64,000 bases of DNA. Origin: an uncultured Flavobacteriaceae bacterium. Lineage in GTDB: Bacteria > Bacteroidota > Bacteroidia > Flavobacteriales > Flavobacteriaceae. The stretch is from the NCBI GenBank assembly GCA_947494565.1, contig CANLVG010000004.1, positions 310,001 to 374,000 of the forward strand, given 5' to 3'. Positions within the stretch are counted from its first letter, which is position 1; every line of letters starts with the position of its first letter. Made by a program: the position numbers and the translations under genes. Positions 37,175 to 44,798 of this stretch are shown one piece after another. A model generated the notes under the pieces. That model saw only the letters and a list, made by a program, of their open reading frames with translations. It searched no databases and was not told the origin of the DNA.

Positions 37175-37720
37175 ATGAAAACGTACATCGCACTTCTACG
37201 GGGAATCAACGTGAGCGGCCATCGAAAAATAAAAATGGTCGACCTTAGGGCTATGCTTGCCAAAATGGGATTCGAAGCGGTCAAAACCTATATTCAAAGT
37301 GGAAACGTAGTTTTTGAATCCTCTGAAACGAACACCCAAATCTTAGAACAGCAAATAAAAGAAGGAATCGCCAAGACTTTTGGTTTCGATGTGCCGGTTT
37401 TAATAAAGGACAGTACTGAATTGTTTGCGATTCTTCGTGAAAGTCCGTTTCAAAAGGAGGAAGATTTGGCCTCGAATAGAATCTATTATGTGTTGTTAAA
37501 GACCGTTCCTGACAAAGAGTCCATGGCGAACTTGGACCAAAGGGATTATCCTAATGAACACTTTGTTGTCACGTCGAATTGTGTATACTTGAATTGCTTT
37601 CTTGGGGCTGGAAAGGCCAAATTGAACAACAACATCATAGAGCGAAAACTGAAGTTGCAGGCTACAACACGAAACCATAAAACGATGGTCAAACTTCTTG
37701 AACTTAGCGGTCAAGGGTAA
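37175..37720 (+). CDS. DUF1697 family protein
   Basis: 181 residues, the full length of DUF1697 (PF08002). The start YIALLRGINVSGHRKIKM and the following AKMGFEAVKTYIQSGNVVFES are diagnostic; the C-terminal ATTRNHKTMVKLLEL is also typical. The fold is a cytoplasmic alpha/beta protein of unknown function. Its ATG directly follows the stop of the flavoprotein gene with no gap, so it is probably the last gene of that run; mvaD, 45 bp on, appears to have its own promoter. Confidence 0.9.
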   Translation: MKTYIALLRGINVSGHRKIKMVDLRAMLAKMGFEAVKTYIQSGNVVFESSETNTQILEQQIKEGIAKTFGFDVPVLIKDSTELFAILRESPFQKEEDLASNRIYYVLLKTVPDKESMANLDQRDYPNEHFVVTSNCVYLNCFLGAGKAKLNNNIIERKLKLQATTRNHKTMVKLLELSGQG

Positions 37721-37753
37721 GTATCATAGGTGTTTTAGGCAAAACAAAAATCA

Positions 37754-37761
37754 TATCTTTG
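37754..37761 (+). promoter_or_regulatory. -7 promoter element of mvaD
   Basis: TATCTTTG matches the Bacteroidota -7 consensus TAnnTTTG perfectly and ends only four bases before the mvaD ATG. The upstream TTTG box is not well conserved (TGTTTTA near 37731-37737). If it is used, the transcript would be leaderless or nearly so. Confidence 0.4.
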
Positions 37762-37765
37762 CCCG

Positions 37766-38854
37766 ATGTCTGAAGAACAATTTATCTTCCATCCAGATTC
37801 AGAACCGATCAAAGATGGAAAAGTCACTTGGAGGTCTCCGAGCAACATTGCCTTGGTCAAGTATTGGGGTAAAAAAGCGAACCAGATTCCGGCGAACCCA
37901 TCACTGAGTTTTACGTTGAACGCCTGTGCTACGAGAACTTCACTATCGTATACCCAAAGGAAGCATTACGCTGATGATTTTTCGTTCGATCTCTACTTTG
38001 AGGGAAGCCAGAAAGAGGACTTCAAACCGAAAATCAACACTTTTTTTAAACGTATAGCCCCCTATGTTCCGTTCATAAAGGATGTTCATCTAACCATAGA
38101 GACTTCAAATTCATTTCCGCACAGTAGTGGTATCGCGTCTTCGGCGAGTGGTATGTCTGCACTGGCCCTTTGTTTGATGGATATCGAACGACAAATGGAT
38201 ACTACTATGACTTTGGATTTCTTTCATAGAAAGGCATCTTTTTTGGCTCGTTTGGGTTCGGGCAGTGCTTGTAGAAGTATTGAAGGTGATCTGGTGCATT
38301 GGGGAAGTCATGAAGACACGGTAGGGAGTTCTGATTTATACGGAATCAAATACCCCTACACGGTGCACGAAGTATTCAAGAATTACCACGACACCATACT
38401 TTTAGTCGATAAAGGCCAAAAACAGGTAAGTAGCACCGTTGGTCATGATTTAATGCACGCGCATCCTTTTGCGCAAAATCGTTTCGACCAAGCGCACGAA
38501 AACCTGACGAAGTTAAAAACGATATTGGTCGAAGGCAATCTTCCTGAGTTTGTGAAAATAGTGGAAAGTGAGGCCTTGACCTTGCATGCGATGATGATGA
38601 CCAGCTTGCCTTATTTCATTTTAATGAAGCCAAATACCCTAGCTATTATCAATAAAATATGGGCATTTAGGGAATCCTCGAATACGAATGTCTGTTTTAC
38701 ATTGGACGCAGGAGCCAACGTACATGTGCTGTATCCGCAGAATGAACATAAAGTAGTCTACCAATTTATTAAGGATGAGTTGGTTGTATATTGTGAAAAT
38801 GGACAGTACCTTTGTGATCGAATAGGTTTTGGTGCGAAAAAAATTAATAGTTAA
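37766..38854 (+). CDS. mvaD: Diphosphomevalonate decarboxylase
   Basis: 362 residues of the GHMP kinase superfamily. SPSNIALVKYWGKK near the start and the ATP-binding loop FPHSSGIASSASGM (about 113-126) are diagnostic; LDAGANVHVLYP is the C-terminal GHMP motif. It makes isopentenyl diphosphate from diphosphomevalonate, the last step of the mevalonate route, in the cytoplasm. It opens a plus-strand run of isoprenoid genes: a mevalonate-kinase-like gene and a UbiA prenyltransferase follow. A small four-helix-bundle gene is inserted between it and the kinase. Confidence 0.93.
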   Translation: MSEEQFIFHPDSEPIKDGKVTWRSPSNIALVKYWGKKANQIPANPSLSFTLNACATRTSLSYTQRKHYADDFSFDLYFEGSQKEDFKPKINTFFKRIAPYVPFIKDVHLTIETSNSFPHSSGIASSASGMSALALCLMDIERQMDTTMTLDFFHRKASFLARLGSGSACRSIEGDLVHWGSHEDTVGSSDLYGIKYPYTVHEVFKNYHDTILLVDKGQKQVSSTVGHDLMHAHPFAQNRFDQAHENLTKLKTILVEGNLPEFVKIVESEALTLHAMMMTSLPYFILMKPNTLAIINKIWAFRESSNTNVCFTLDAGANVHVLYPQNEHKVVYQFIKDELVVYCENGQYLCDRIGFGAKKINS

Positions 38855-38865
38855 GAATGAATAAT

Positions 38866-38908
38866 TAATAACGTTTTAGTTCGTTGTTCATGGGTGAAAA
38901 CGTTATTA
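38866..38908 (+). promoter_or_regulatory. Perfect 12-bp hairpin around the four-helix-bundle start codon
   Basis: TAATAACGTTTT (38866-38877) and AAAACGTTATTA (38897-38908) are exact inverted complements separated by 19 bases. The ATG at 38890-38892 lies in the loop, so in mRNA the stem would enclose the translation start. It may control initiation or be part of a mobile-element end. Confidence 0.6.
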
Positions 38909-39237
38909 AAACGAAAAGTTTTGAATTTGCAGTTGATATTGTAGATCTTTACAAAGAACTGGCTTCCAATCACAAAGAGTATGTGATGTCTAGACAGCTT
39001 TTGAAATCAGGAACATCAATTGGAGTTAATGTGAGAGAAGCTGAGTTTGGAGTGAGCAAACCGGACTTTATTAACAAAATGTCCATTGCCGTAAAAGAGG
39101 CAAACGAAACGGACTATTGGTTAGAATTATTGAATAGAACGGCTTTTATAGGAGAAAATACGTATCTTGAATACAAGCCAAAAATAAATGAGATTATTAA
39201 ATTATTGGTCAGTATCGTGAAATCAGCGAAACAGTAG
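38890..39237 (+). CDS. Four-helix-bundle protein (23S rRNA intervening-sequence protein family)
   Basis: 115 residues from the ATG at 38890 (a TTG two codons earlier is unlikely). The sequence is wholly helical, with SFEFAVDIVDLYKELAS, SRQLLKSGTSIGVNVREAE and ANETDYWLELL, the marks of the S23/IVP four-helix-bundle family, also related to the Avd accessory protein of diversity-generating retroelements. These proteins are small, basic, probably pentameric nucleic-acid binders; their cellular role is not established. The gene interrupts the mevalonate run, is bracketed by a 13-bp inverted repeat and has its start inside a hairpin, suggesting a late insertion. I see no reverse transcriptase nearby and no rRNA. 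Confidence 0.88.
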   Translation: MGENVIKTKSFEFAVDIVDLYKELASNHKEYVMSRQLLKSGTSIGVNVREAEFGVSKPDFINKMSIAVKEANETDYWLELLNRTAFIGENTYLEYKPKINEIIKLLVSIVKSAKQ

Positions 39238-39273
39238 TTTTTAATTATTCATTATACTTTCTTAATTAACCCT

Positions 39274-40212
39274 ATGAAAGGACCTTTATTTTATTCGAAA
39301 ATCCTTCTCTTTGGAGAATATGGAATCATTAAAGATTCCAAAGGACTTTCCATTCCCTATAATTTTTTCAAAGGTGCTTTGAAGACAGAGGATTCCTCTT
39401 CGGAAAAAGCTAAGAGATCGAATGGCGCTTTACGCGAATTCGTCGGGTACCTAGAAATGATTCAAAAGAACAGTCCGGATTTGGTGACGTTTGATTTTGA
39501 AACCTTGAAGCGTGATGTGAATGATGGTATGTACTTTGATAGTTCAATTCCGCAAGGTTATGGCGTAGGTAGTAGTGGGGCACTTGTTGCTGCCATCTAC
39601 GACAAATATGCTACGGACAAGATTACGGTCTTGGAAAACCTTACTCGTGAAAAACTATTGAAATTGAAAAAGATTTTCGGTAAAATGGAGTCTTTCTTTC
39701 ACGGCAAGTCTTCCGGTTTAGATCCCTTGAACAGTTATTTAAGTCTTCCTATTCTGATTAATTCGCAAGACAATATTGAATCCACAAGTATACCCTCGCA
39801 AAACACAAAGGGTAAAGGTGCTGTATTCTTATTGGATAGTGGTATCACCGGTGAAACAGCCCCCATGGTCCAGATTTTCATGGAAAAAATGAAGCAAGAA
39901 GGCTTTCGTTCCATGCTAAAGAACCAATTTATAAAGCATACCGATGCCTGCGTCGAAGATTTTGTAAATGGAAATGTAAAATCGCTCTTCGGAAACTTAA
40001 AGCAGCTCTCACATATCGTTTTGGATAATTTCAAACCAATGATTCCTAAGAAGTTCCACCAATTGTGGAAACAGGGTATCGAGTCGAATGACTACTATCT
40101 CAAGTTATGCGGTTCAGGCGGTGGAGGCTATATTTTAGGATTTACACAAGATATCGACAAAGCGAAATCGATTCTGAAGGACTACCAATTAGAGGTGGTG
40201 TACAACTTCTAG
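39274..40212 (+). CDS. Mevalonate kinase-like GHMP kinase
   Basis: 312 residues. YSKILLFGEYGIIKD is the N-terminal GHMP motif, PQGYGVGSSGALVAAIYDK (about 94-112) the ATP-binding loop, and CGSGGGGYILGFT the C-terminal motif. It should phosphorylate mevalonate in the cytoplasm. Family membership is clear; the choice of mevalonate over phosphomevalonate as substrate rests on context, because mvaD lies just upstream and no other mevalonate kinase gene is in view. It follows the inserted four-helix-bundle gene by 36 bp and precedes the UbiA gene by 15 bp. Confidence 0.85.
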   Translation: MKGPLFYSKILLFGEYGIIKDSKGLSIPYNFFKGALKTEDSSSEKAKRSNGALREFVGYLEMIQKNSPDLVTFDFETLKRDVNDGMYFDSSIPQGYGVGSSGALVAAIYDKYATDKITVLENLTREKLLKLKKIFGKMESFFHGKSSGLDPLNSYLSLPILINSQDNIESTSIPSQNTKGKGAVFLLDSGITGETAPMVQIFMEKMKQEGFRSMLKNQFIKHTDACVEDFVNGNVKSLFGNLKQLSHIVLDNFKPMIPKKFHQLWKQGIESNDYYLKLCGSGGGGYILGFTQDIDKAKSILKDYQLEVVYNF

Positions 40213-40227
40213 TACAACCGTATCGCA

Positions 40228-41148
40228 ATGCTTAATAGAAAGAACAAGCTCTTACTTTTAAAGTTATTGAGTTTGTTTTCCGTCGTAAGGGGATATAATA
40301 TTCTAATGATCGCCCTGGCGCAATATTTGGCATCGATCTATATTCTTTCGCCTGATCTACCCTTGCGAAAAGTAGTTTTTGATCTCAACCTTTTCTTTAT
40401 TGTCATCTCCTCGGCCATGGTCGTTGCCAGCGGTTATATCATCAATAACTTTTATGATGCCGAGAAAGATCTGATCAATAAACCAAAGAAAAGCATGTTG
40501 GACCGATTGGTCAGTCAGCGTTTTAAATTGACCACATATTTTATACTGAACCTTTTGGCGGTTATTGCGGCTAGTTATGTTTCATTTCGAGCCGTCTTCT
40601 TTTTCTCGGCCTATGTCTTTGGTATTTGGTTGTATTCCCATAAGCTAAAAAGAGTTCCTTTTATGGGTAATGTGGTCTCCGCTACATTGGCTATTGCCCC
40701 TTTCTTTGCGGTTTTCGTGTACTACAAGAACTTCCAGACCGTAATCTTCGTTCACGCAGTGTTCCTATTCTTATTGATATTGGTTCGTGAGATGGTCAAA
40801 GATCTGGAAAATATTGCAGGTGATATGGCCCAAAACTATAAAACGATACCCATTTTATATGGCCCGCGTTTTTCCAAAATGGGCATTAGTATTTTGGTGG
40901 TGCTTACATTGATTCCCTCGGTCATGTTGTTCCTATATTTTGATGTGGGCTACATGTATCTGTATTTTGTGGGTTGTATTGGTCTTTTGATCATGTTTTT
41001 GATGATGCTTTGGAGGGCCAAGACCAAATTGCACTATGTTGGCCTTCATAATATTTTGAAGTTCATCATTATACTGGGCGTATTCAGTATTCTTTTAATA
41101 GACATAGATTTAATCTTAAAACGGTTTCAACAATGGAACATCATTTAA
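40228..41148 (+). CDS. UbiA-family prenyltransferase (geranylgeranylglycerol-phosphate geranylgeranyltransferase-like)
   Basis: 306 residues with about eight to nine membrane helices. Both Asp-rich UbiA motifs are present: NNFYDAEKDLINKP (about 73-86) and KDLENIAGDMAQNYKTIP (about 191-208). In flavobacteria this subfamily is usually named after the archaeal enzyme that adds the second geranylgeranyl chain to glycerol phosphate; quinone or other lipid substrates are also possible. The genes before it supply the isoprenoid precursor. Its last 16 bases contain the start of the nitrilase gene in another frame, so the two are coupled. Confidence 0.85.
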   Translation: MLNRKNKLLLLKLLSLFSVVRGYNILMIALAQYLASIYILSPDLPLRKVVFDLNLFFIVISSAMVVASGYIINNFYDAEKDLINKPKKSMLDRLVSQRFKLTTYFILNLLAVIAASYVSFRAVFFFSAYVFGIWLYSHKLKRVPFMGNVVSATLAIAPFFAVFVYYKNFQTVIFVHAVFLFLLILVREMVKDLENIAGDMAQNYKTIPILYGPRFSKMGISILVVLTLIPSVMLFLYFDVGYMYLYFVGCIGLLIMFLMMLWRAKTKLHYVGLHNILKFIIILGVFSILLIDIDLILKRFQQWNII

Positions 41149-42083
41149 AAGTGGCCTTGGCCCAAATTTCACCGGTTTGGTTGGATAGATCTGCGACCCT
41201 ACAAAAAATAGAAACATCGATTCAAACGGCCGGAAAAGAAGGAGCTGAATTGATTGTTTTTGGCGAGGCCTTACTGCCGGGTTATCCATTTTGGTTGGCT
41301 TTGACGGAGGGAGCCGCGTGGGACAAAAAGGTAAATAAAGAGCTTCATGCACACTACGTTCGTAATTCCGTTCAGATTGAGGCAGGAGAATTGGATTCGA
41401 TCTGTGCCCTTGCCAAAGAGCACCATATTGCAATCTACTTGGGAATGATGGAACGTGCCAAAAATCGAGGTGGTCATAGTATTTATGCCTCTTTGGTCTA
41501 TATTGACCAAAAAGGGGAGATAAAATCCGTTCATAGAAAATTACAACCTACCTATGACGAGCGATTGACTTGGGCTCCAGGTGATGGTAATGGCCTACTG
41601 GTGCATCCTTTAAAACAATTTACGGTCGGTGGCCTGAATTGCTGGGAAAACTGGATGCCCCTACCGCGCGCGGCACTTTATGGACAAGGAGAAAATCTAC
41701 ATGTTGCCGTTTGGCCCGGAAGCGACCACAATACTAAGGATATCACGCGCTTTATTGCCCGAGAATCCAGGAGTTTCGTGATTTCCGTTTCCTCTTTGAT
41801 GAAGAAAACCGACTTTCCGAAAGCTACGCCGCATTTGGAAGCGATACTCGCCAAGGCTCCTGATGTACTTGCCAATGGTGGGTCGTGTATTGCAGGGCCC
41901 GATGGAGAATGGATAGTGGAGCCCGTAATTCACGAGGAGGGTCTCATTTATCATGAACTTGATTTTAACCGGGTGTATGAAGAGCGACAGAATTTTGACT
42001 GCGTTGGTCACTACTCAAGGCCTGATGTGACCAAATTGGTAGTCAATCGTGAACGTCAGTCTACTGTGGAGTTCGCCAAATGA
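41133..42083 (+). CDS. Nitrilase-family carbon-nitrogen hydrolase
   Basis: 316 residues. The catalytic triad is intact: Glu45 in FGEALLPGYP, Lys136 in HRKLQPTYDERL and Cys170 in GGLNCWENWMPLPR. CWEN after the catalytic Cys, and the PTYDERL block, point to true nitrilases (branch 1, nitrile to acid plus ammonia) rather than amidases. It is a cytoplasmic spiral-forming enzyme. The ATG lies 16 bases before the end of the UbiA gene; this overlap implies cotranscription, though no metabolic link to isoprenoids is evident. It converges with the beta-helix lipoprotein gene, 16 bp away. Confidence 0.9.
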   Translation: MEHHLKVALAQISPVWLDRSATLQKIETSIQTAGKEGAELIVFGEALLPGYPFWLALTEGAAWDKKVNKELHAHYVRNSVQIEAGELDSICALAKEHHIAIYLGMMERAKNRGGHSIYASLVYIDQKGEIKSVHRKLQPTYDERLTWAPGDGNGLLVHPLKQFTVGGLNCWENWMPLPRAALYGQGENLHVAVWPGSDHNTKDITRFIARESRSFVISVSSLMKKTDFPKATPHLEAILAKAPDVLANGGSCIAGPDGEWIVEPVIHEEGLIYHELDFNRVYEERQNFDCVGHYSRPDVTKLVVNRERQSTVEFAK

Positions 42084-42099
42084 AATTGCTGCAGCAGTC

Positions 42100-43227
42100 C
42101 TATTCGATAAGTGAATTGGTGACCTCAATGCCGGTGTCGGCGTGCATGGAGATACTTGGATAGACTGGATACCAGCTCCCTCCAATATTATCGGTAATGG
42201 TCGAATTGTCGATGCGAATGTTTCCTGAATGATCATTGCTTACAAAAAAGATGGACGAGCCATGGGCGTTCACTTCATTCTGTTGCAGTATGGAGCCCAA
42301 AACAGTAAGAGTCATCGTATTTCCATCGTTGTAAATAGCGCCGCCACTGCCACCTCCAGGAGTTCCTTCTTGTGCTGGGTTCGCGCCATTACCGGTTGCC
42401 GTGTTATGCGAAAATAGACTATTGATGATTGTCCATGATACTCCGATACTACTGATAGCACCCCCGTTAGAACCTGAGTTGCCGTAACCTGCTGCACCAC
42501 CGAAGGTGCTATTTACGATGTATACCGGCAAATTGTTGAATTGACTAAAGACCCTTATTGCCCCGCCACCGACGTCCGGTCCTAAACTGGAACATATATT
42601 GTTGAAAAAACGACAATTTATGGCCTTGAATCTACCACCTCTTACCCATATGGCCCCACCTCCGTCATATATGGTCTCATTGGTCGAATTACCGTCTGCG
42701 AAAGTCAAGTTTTGAACAGTGAGCCTTGGATGATCTTGATTTTGACAATGATCGGTTGTCCAGCCTTGATCTTGGTCACAAGTGTTCATATACAATATTC
42801 TGGTCGTGCCACCACCAGTTAGCGTTACCAAGCCACCACCATCGATGACGACCTCGGTATTCGCCGCATTAACCACTTTTGCAGGCCTATTCATAAGAAT
42901 GTTCACCGGGTCTGGGCCACAATTGAAGGTGATTTTACCCCCTAGGGCTACGGCATCGACAACTGCATCACAATCACAACTTTCGGGAGTACCGTCACCA
43001 ATGATCGTGTCTGAGTTAGTCACGTCTTCAAGACCAGCTTCGGGGGGAATTGGAGAGTCACCATCGGGATTACCTGCTCCAGGGCCATTTTCAGGATTCA
43101 CCAAGGGGTTGAATACTGCTACATTTTCCATGGGGGCATCGTCGGAGCAACCGAACGTCACAAGACACAAAAAGACTATACATGCTAAATTTAGGTAACA
43201 ACATACGGTAGGTAAAAACGTTTTCAT
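42100..43227 (-). CDS. Parallel beta-helix lipoprotein
   Basis: 375 residues. A long hydrophobic N-terminal signal ends in VTFGC, a lipobox. After a Pro/Gly/Asp-rich linker (about 35-85), residues about 95-370 have short Gly/Asn-rich turns such as VVIDGGGLVTLTGGG, GGAIWVRGG, GGGSGGAIYNDGN and IRIDNSTITDN, the pattern of right-handed parallel beta-helix proteins with choice-of-anchor Q-like repeats. Such proteins bind or cut polysaccharide, but no catalytic Asp cluster stands out, so binding is as likely as cleavage. It is a single gene; the AraC-type regulator gene lies upstream on the same strand (92-bp gap). Confidence 0.78.
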   Translation of the reverse strand: MKTFLPTVCCYLNLACIVFLCLVTFGCSDDAPMENVAVFNPLVNPENGPGAGNPDGDSPIPPEAGLEDVTNSDTIIGDGTPESCDCDAVVDAVALGGKITFNCGPDPVNILMNRPAKVVNAANTEVVIDGGGLVTLTGGGTTRILYMNTCDQDQGWTTDHCQNQDHPRLTVQNLTFADGNSTNETIYDGGGAIWVRGGRFKAINCRFFNNICSSLGPDVGGGAIRVFSQFNNLPVYIVNSTFGGAAGYGNSGSNGGAISSIGVSWTIINSLFSHNTATGNGANPAQEGTPGGGSGGAIYNDGNTMTLTVLGSILQQNEVNAHGSSIFFVSNDHSGNIRIDNSTITDNIGGSWYPVYPSISMHADTGIEVTNSLIE

Positions 43228-43319
43228 GAGCTAGGTAATTGGTGCACTTAGCTAACGTAATTGTTCCTGAATAATTGCGAGGTGCAGTCCGTGAATGGCT
43301 TGAGCAAATGGGGTTGCAC

Positions 43320-44210
43320 TTAGGAAAACTCCTTTCCTTTATACTTTTTTCTGAATGACAGCGGTGTGGTCTTTGTTTTCGCTTTGAATACTCTCGAGAA
43401 GTAAGCATAGTCTTCAAATCCGAGTATTTCGGCAATCTTTGCTAGGGAATTATTGGAGTGTACAATGAGTCGTTTCGCCTCAAGAAGTATGCGTTCGCTG
43501 ATAAGTTCCGTTGTGGTTTTGTTTAGGGTGCTTTTAGTGATACGGTTCAAGTGTTTTTTGGTAATGTGGAGTTGGTCCGCATAAAATTTGGCGGATTTTT
43601 CGTTTCTGTAATTCTTTTCTATCGCGGCTTCCAGCCTTCCTAGTGTGTCAAGGTATGTCGTTGATTTTACGATTTCATGTGCTTCAAAAGTAGTATAACA
43701 TCGGGTTAAATCGATATAAATGAGACGTGTTAGGCTGGCCAATCGTTCCTTTTTATAGGAGAAGTGCTGATGGTATTCTGCGTTTATTTCTTGAAATCTG
43801 GCTAGGATGTGTCGAAGTTCCCTAGATTTTAGTTGTAGATGTGGAGGATTTTCAATGGAGTAGTAGAATGGAAATTGTCGCAGTTTGGCATTTGAAAAAC
43901 CAACTTCAAAAAATTCCTCCGTATGAAAAAAAATAAAGCCCTGCGGTTCACTGTTGAATTTCCAAAAATGAGTCTGACCCGGTTTTAGGAAAAATACACT
44001 TCCCGGCCTCACGGGATAGCTTGTAAAATCGATTTCATGCACACCACTTCCTTCTGAAAAAACAACACAGAGGAAAAAGTCATGTCGGTGCGGAATAGTC
44101 ACTAGGTCTTTGTTTTTCCTTAAGTGCAACCGTAGGTCATTGCTGTAAAAATCGGCAGTCGACTCTTCCGCTTCGAATTGTTGGATATTTAGAATCGGGA
44201 TTAAGGTCAA
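43320..44210 (-). CDS. AraC-family transcriptional regulator
   Basis: 296 residues. The N-terminal part (about 1-160) is a cupin-like sensor: PHRHDFFLCVVF, then VRPGSVFFLKPGQTHFW. The C-terminal 100 residues are the double helix-turn-helix: KSAKFYADQLHITKKHLNRITK and NNSLAKIAEILGFEDYAYFSRVFKAKTKTTP. It starts with TTG at 44210; the frame has a stop four codons upstream and no ATG nearby, while the sequence from TTG matches the usual start of this family. Its targets are unknown; the adjacent beta-helix lipoprotein on the same strand and the divergent DUF983 gene are candidates. Confidence 0.92.
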   Translation of the reverse strand: MTLIPILNIQQFEAEESTADFYSNDLRLHLRKNKDLVTIPHRHDFFLCVVFSEGSGVHEIDFTSYPVRPGSVFFLKPGQTHFWKFNSEPQGFIFFHTEEFFEVGFSNAKLRQFPFYYSIENPPHLQLKSRELRHILARFQEINAEYHQHFSYKKERLASLTRLIYIDLTRCYTTFEAHEIVKSTTYLDTLGRLEAAIEKNYRNEKSAKFYADQLHITKKHLNRITKSTLNKTTTELISERILLEAKRLIVHSNNSLAKIAEILGFEDYAYFSRVFKAKTKTTPLSFRKKYKGKEFS

Positions 44211-44360
44211 ATCGTTAAATTATGTCCTAAAAGTACAAAAAATGGAGATTATTGTATGAGAAAAGAGAATAATGCTATTCCTAACTTTGCCTATGTTTTA
44301 GCAGTGTTTCTAATCAGAATAAGGGAATATTAGAATAAAAAGGAATCTAAATAGAAAGTT

Positions 44361-44750
44361 ATGAAGATTTTGAAAGGCACAAAATTAAACAGCATACTAA
44401 ACGGCACATGTCCTGTTTGTCAAAAAGAGAGTATGTATCTCAAGGGTAATCCATACCGACTTGCAAGTACCTTGAAAATGAAGGAAAGGTGTGGCAATTG
44501 TAACACAAAGTACAAGATAGAACCTTCTTTCTTTTATGGGGCAATGTATGTGAGTTATCCGGTCGGTCTCAGTTTCGCTACCCCCACCTTTTTGCTGTCG
44601 TATCTTTTTTTTGACCTCAGTTTGATCACTACGTATGTAATCATCGTATTTGTGATGGTCATTTCCTTACCTATAATTCTGAGAGTCTCCAGAAATATTT
44701 GGATTAATTTTTTCATGAATTATCGAAAGACTAGTATAGACAGGGGGTAA
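44361..44750 (+). CDS. DUF983 zinc-ribbon membrane protein
   Basis: 129 residues. Two CxxC pairs (Cys17/Cys20 and Cys44/Cys47) form a zinc ribbon, followed by two membrane helices at about 60-80 and 84-106. This is the DUF983 pattern, a family of inner-membrane proteins of unknown function; some alphaproteobacterial members are annotated near cytochrome oxidase genes, but nothing here supports that link. It is transcribed divergently from the AraC gene. A perfect -7 element, TAACTTTG at 44282-44289, lies about 70 bp upstream; its -33 partner is not clear. Confidence 0.88.
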   Translation: MKILKGTKLNSILNGTCPVCQKESMYLKGNPYRLASTLKMKERCGNCNTKYKIEPSFFYGAMYVSYPVGLSFATPTFLLSYLFFDLSLITTYVIIVFVMVISLPIILRVSRNIWINFFMNYRKTSIDRG

Positions 44751-44798
44751 TAAAGGGGTTGAACCGCACCTTTCTCAAAGAATCTACATATGTATGCT

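Larger units (their letters stand above)
38856..39253. repeat. 13-bp inverted repeat flanking the four-helix-bundle gene
   Basis: AATGAATAATTAA at 38856-38868, two bases after the mvaD stop, is repeated exactly in inverted orientation as TTAATTATTCATT at 39241-39253, four bases after the four-helix-bundle stop. With a short gap the match extends outwards (TTAAGAA on both sides). The pair brackets the small gene precisely. Confidence 0.75.

Noticed and set aside
38884-38889. TTG start for the four-helix-bundle gene
   Set aside because: An ATG lies two codons downstream and gives the usual family N-terminus.
38890-39237. Diversity-generating retroelement accessory gene (Avd)
   Set aside because: The protein is of the related four-helix-bundle family, but there is no reverse transcriptase, template repeat or variable-repeat target gene nearby.
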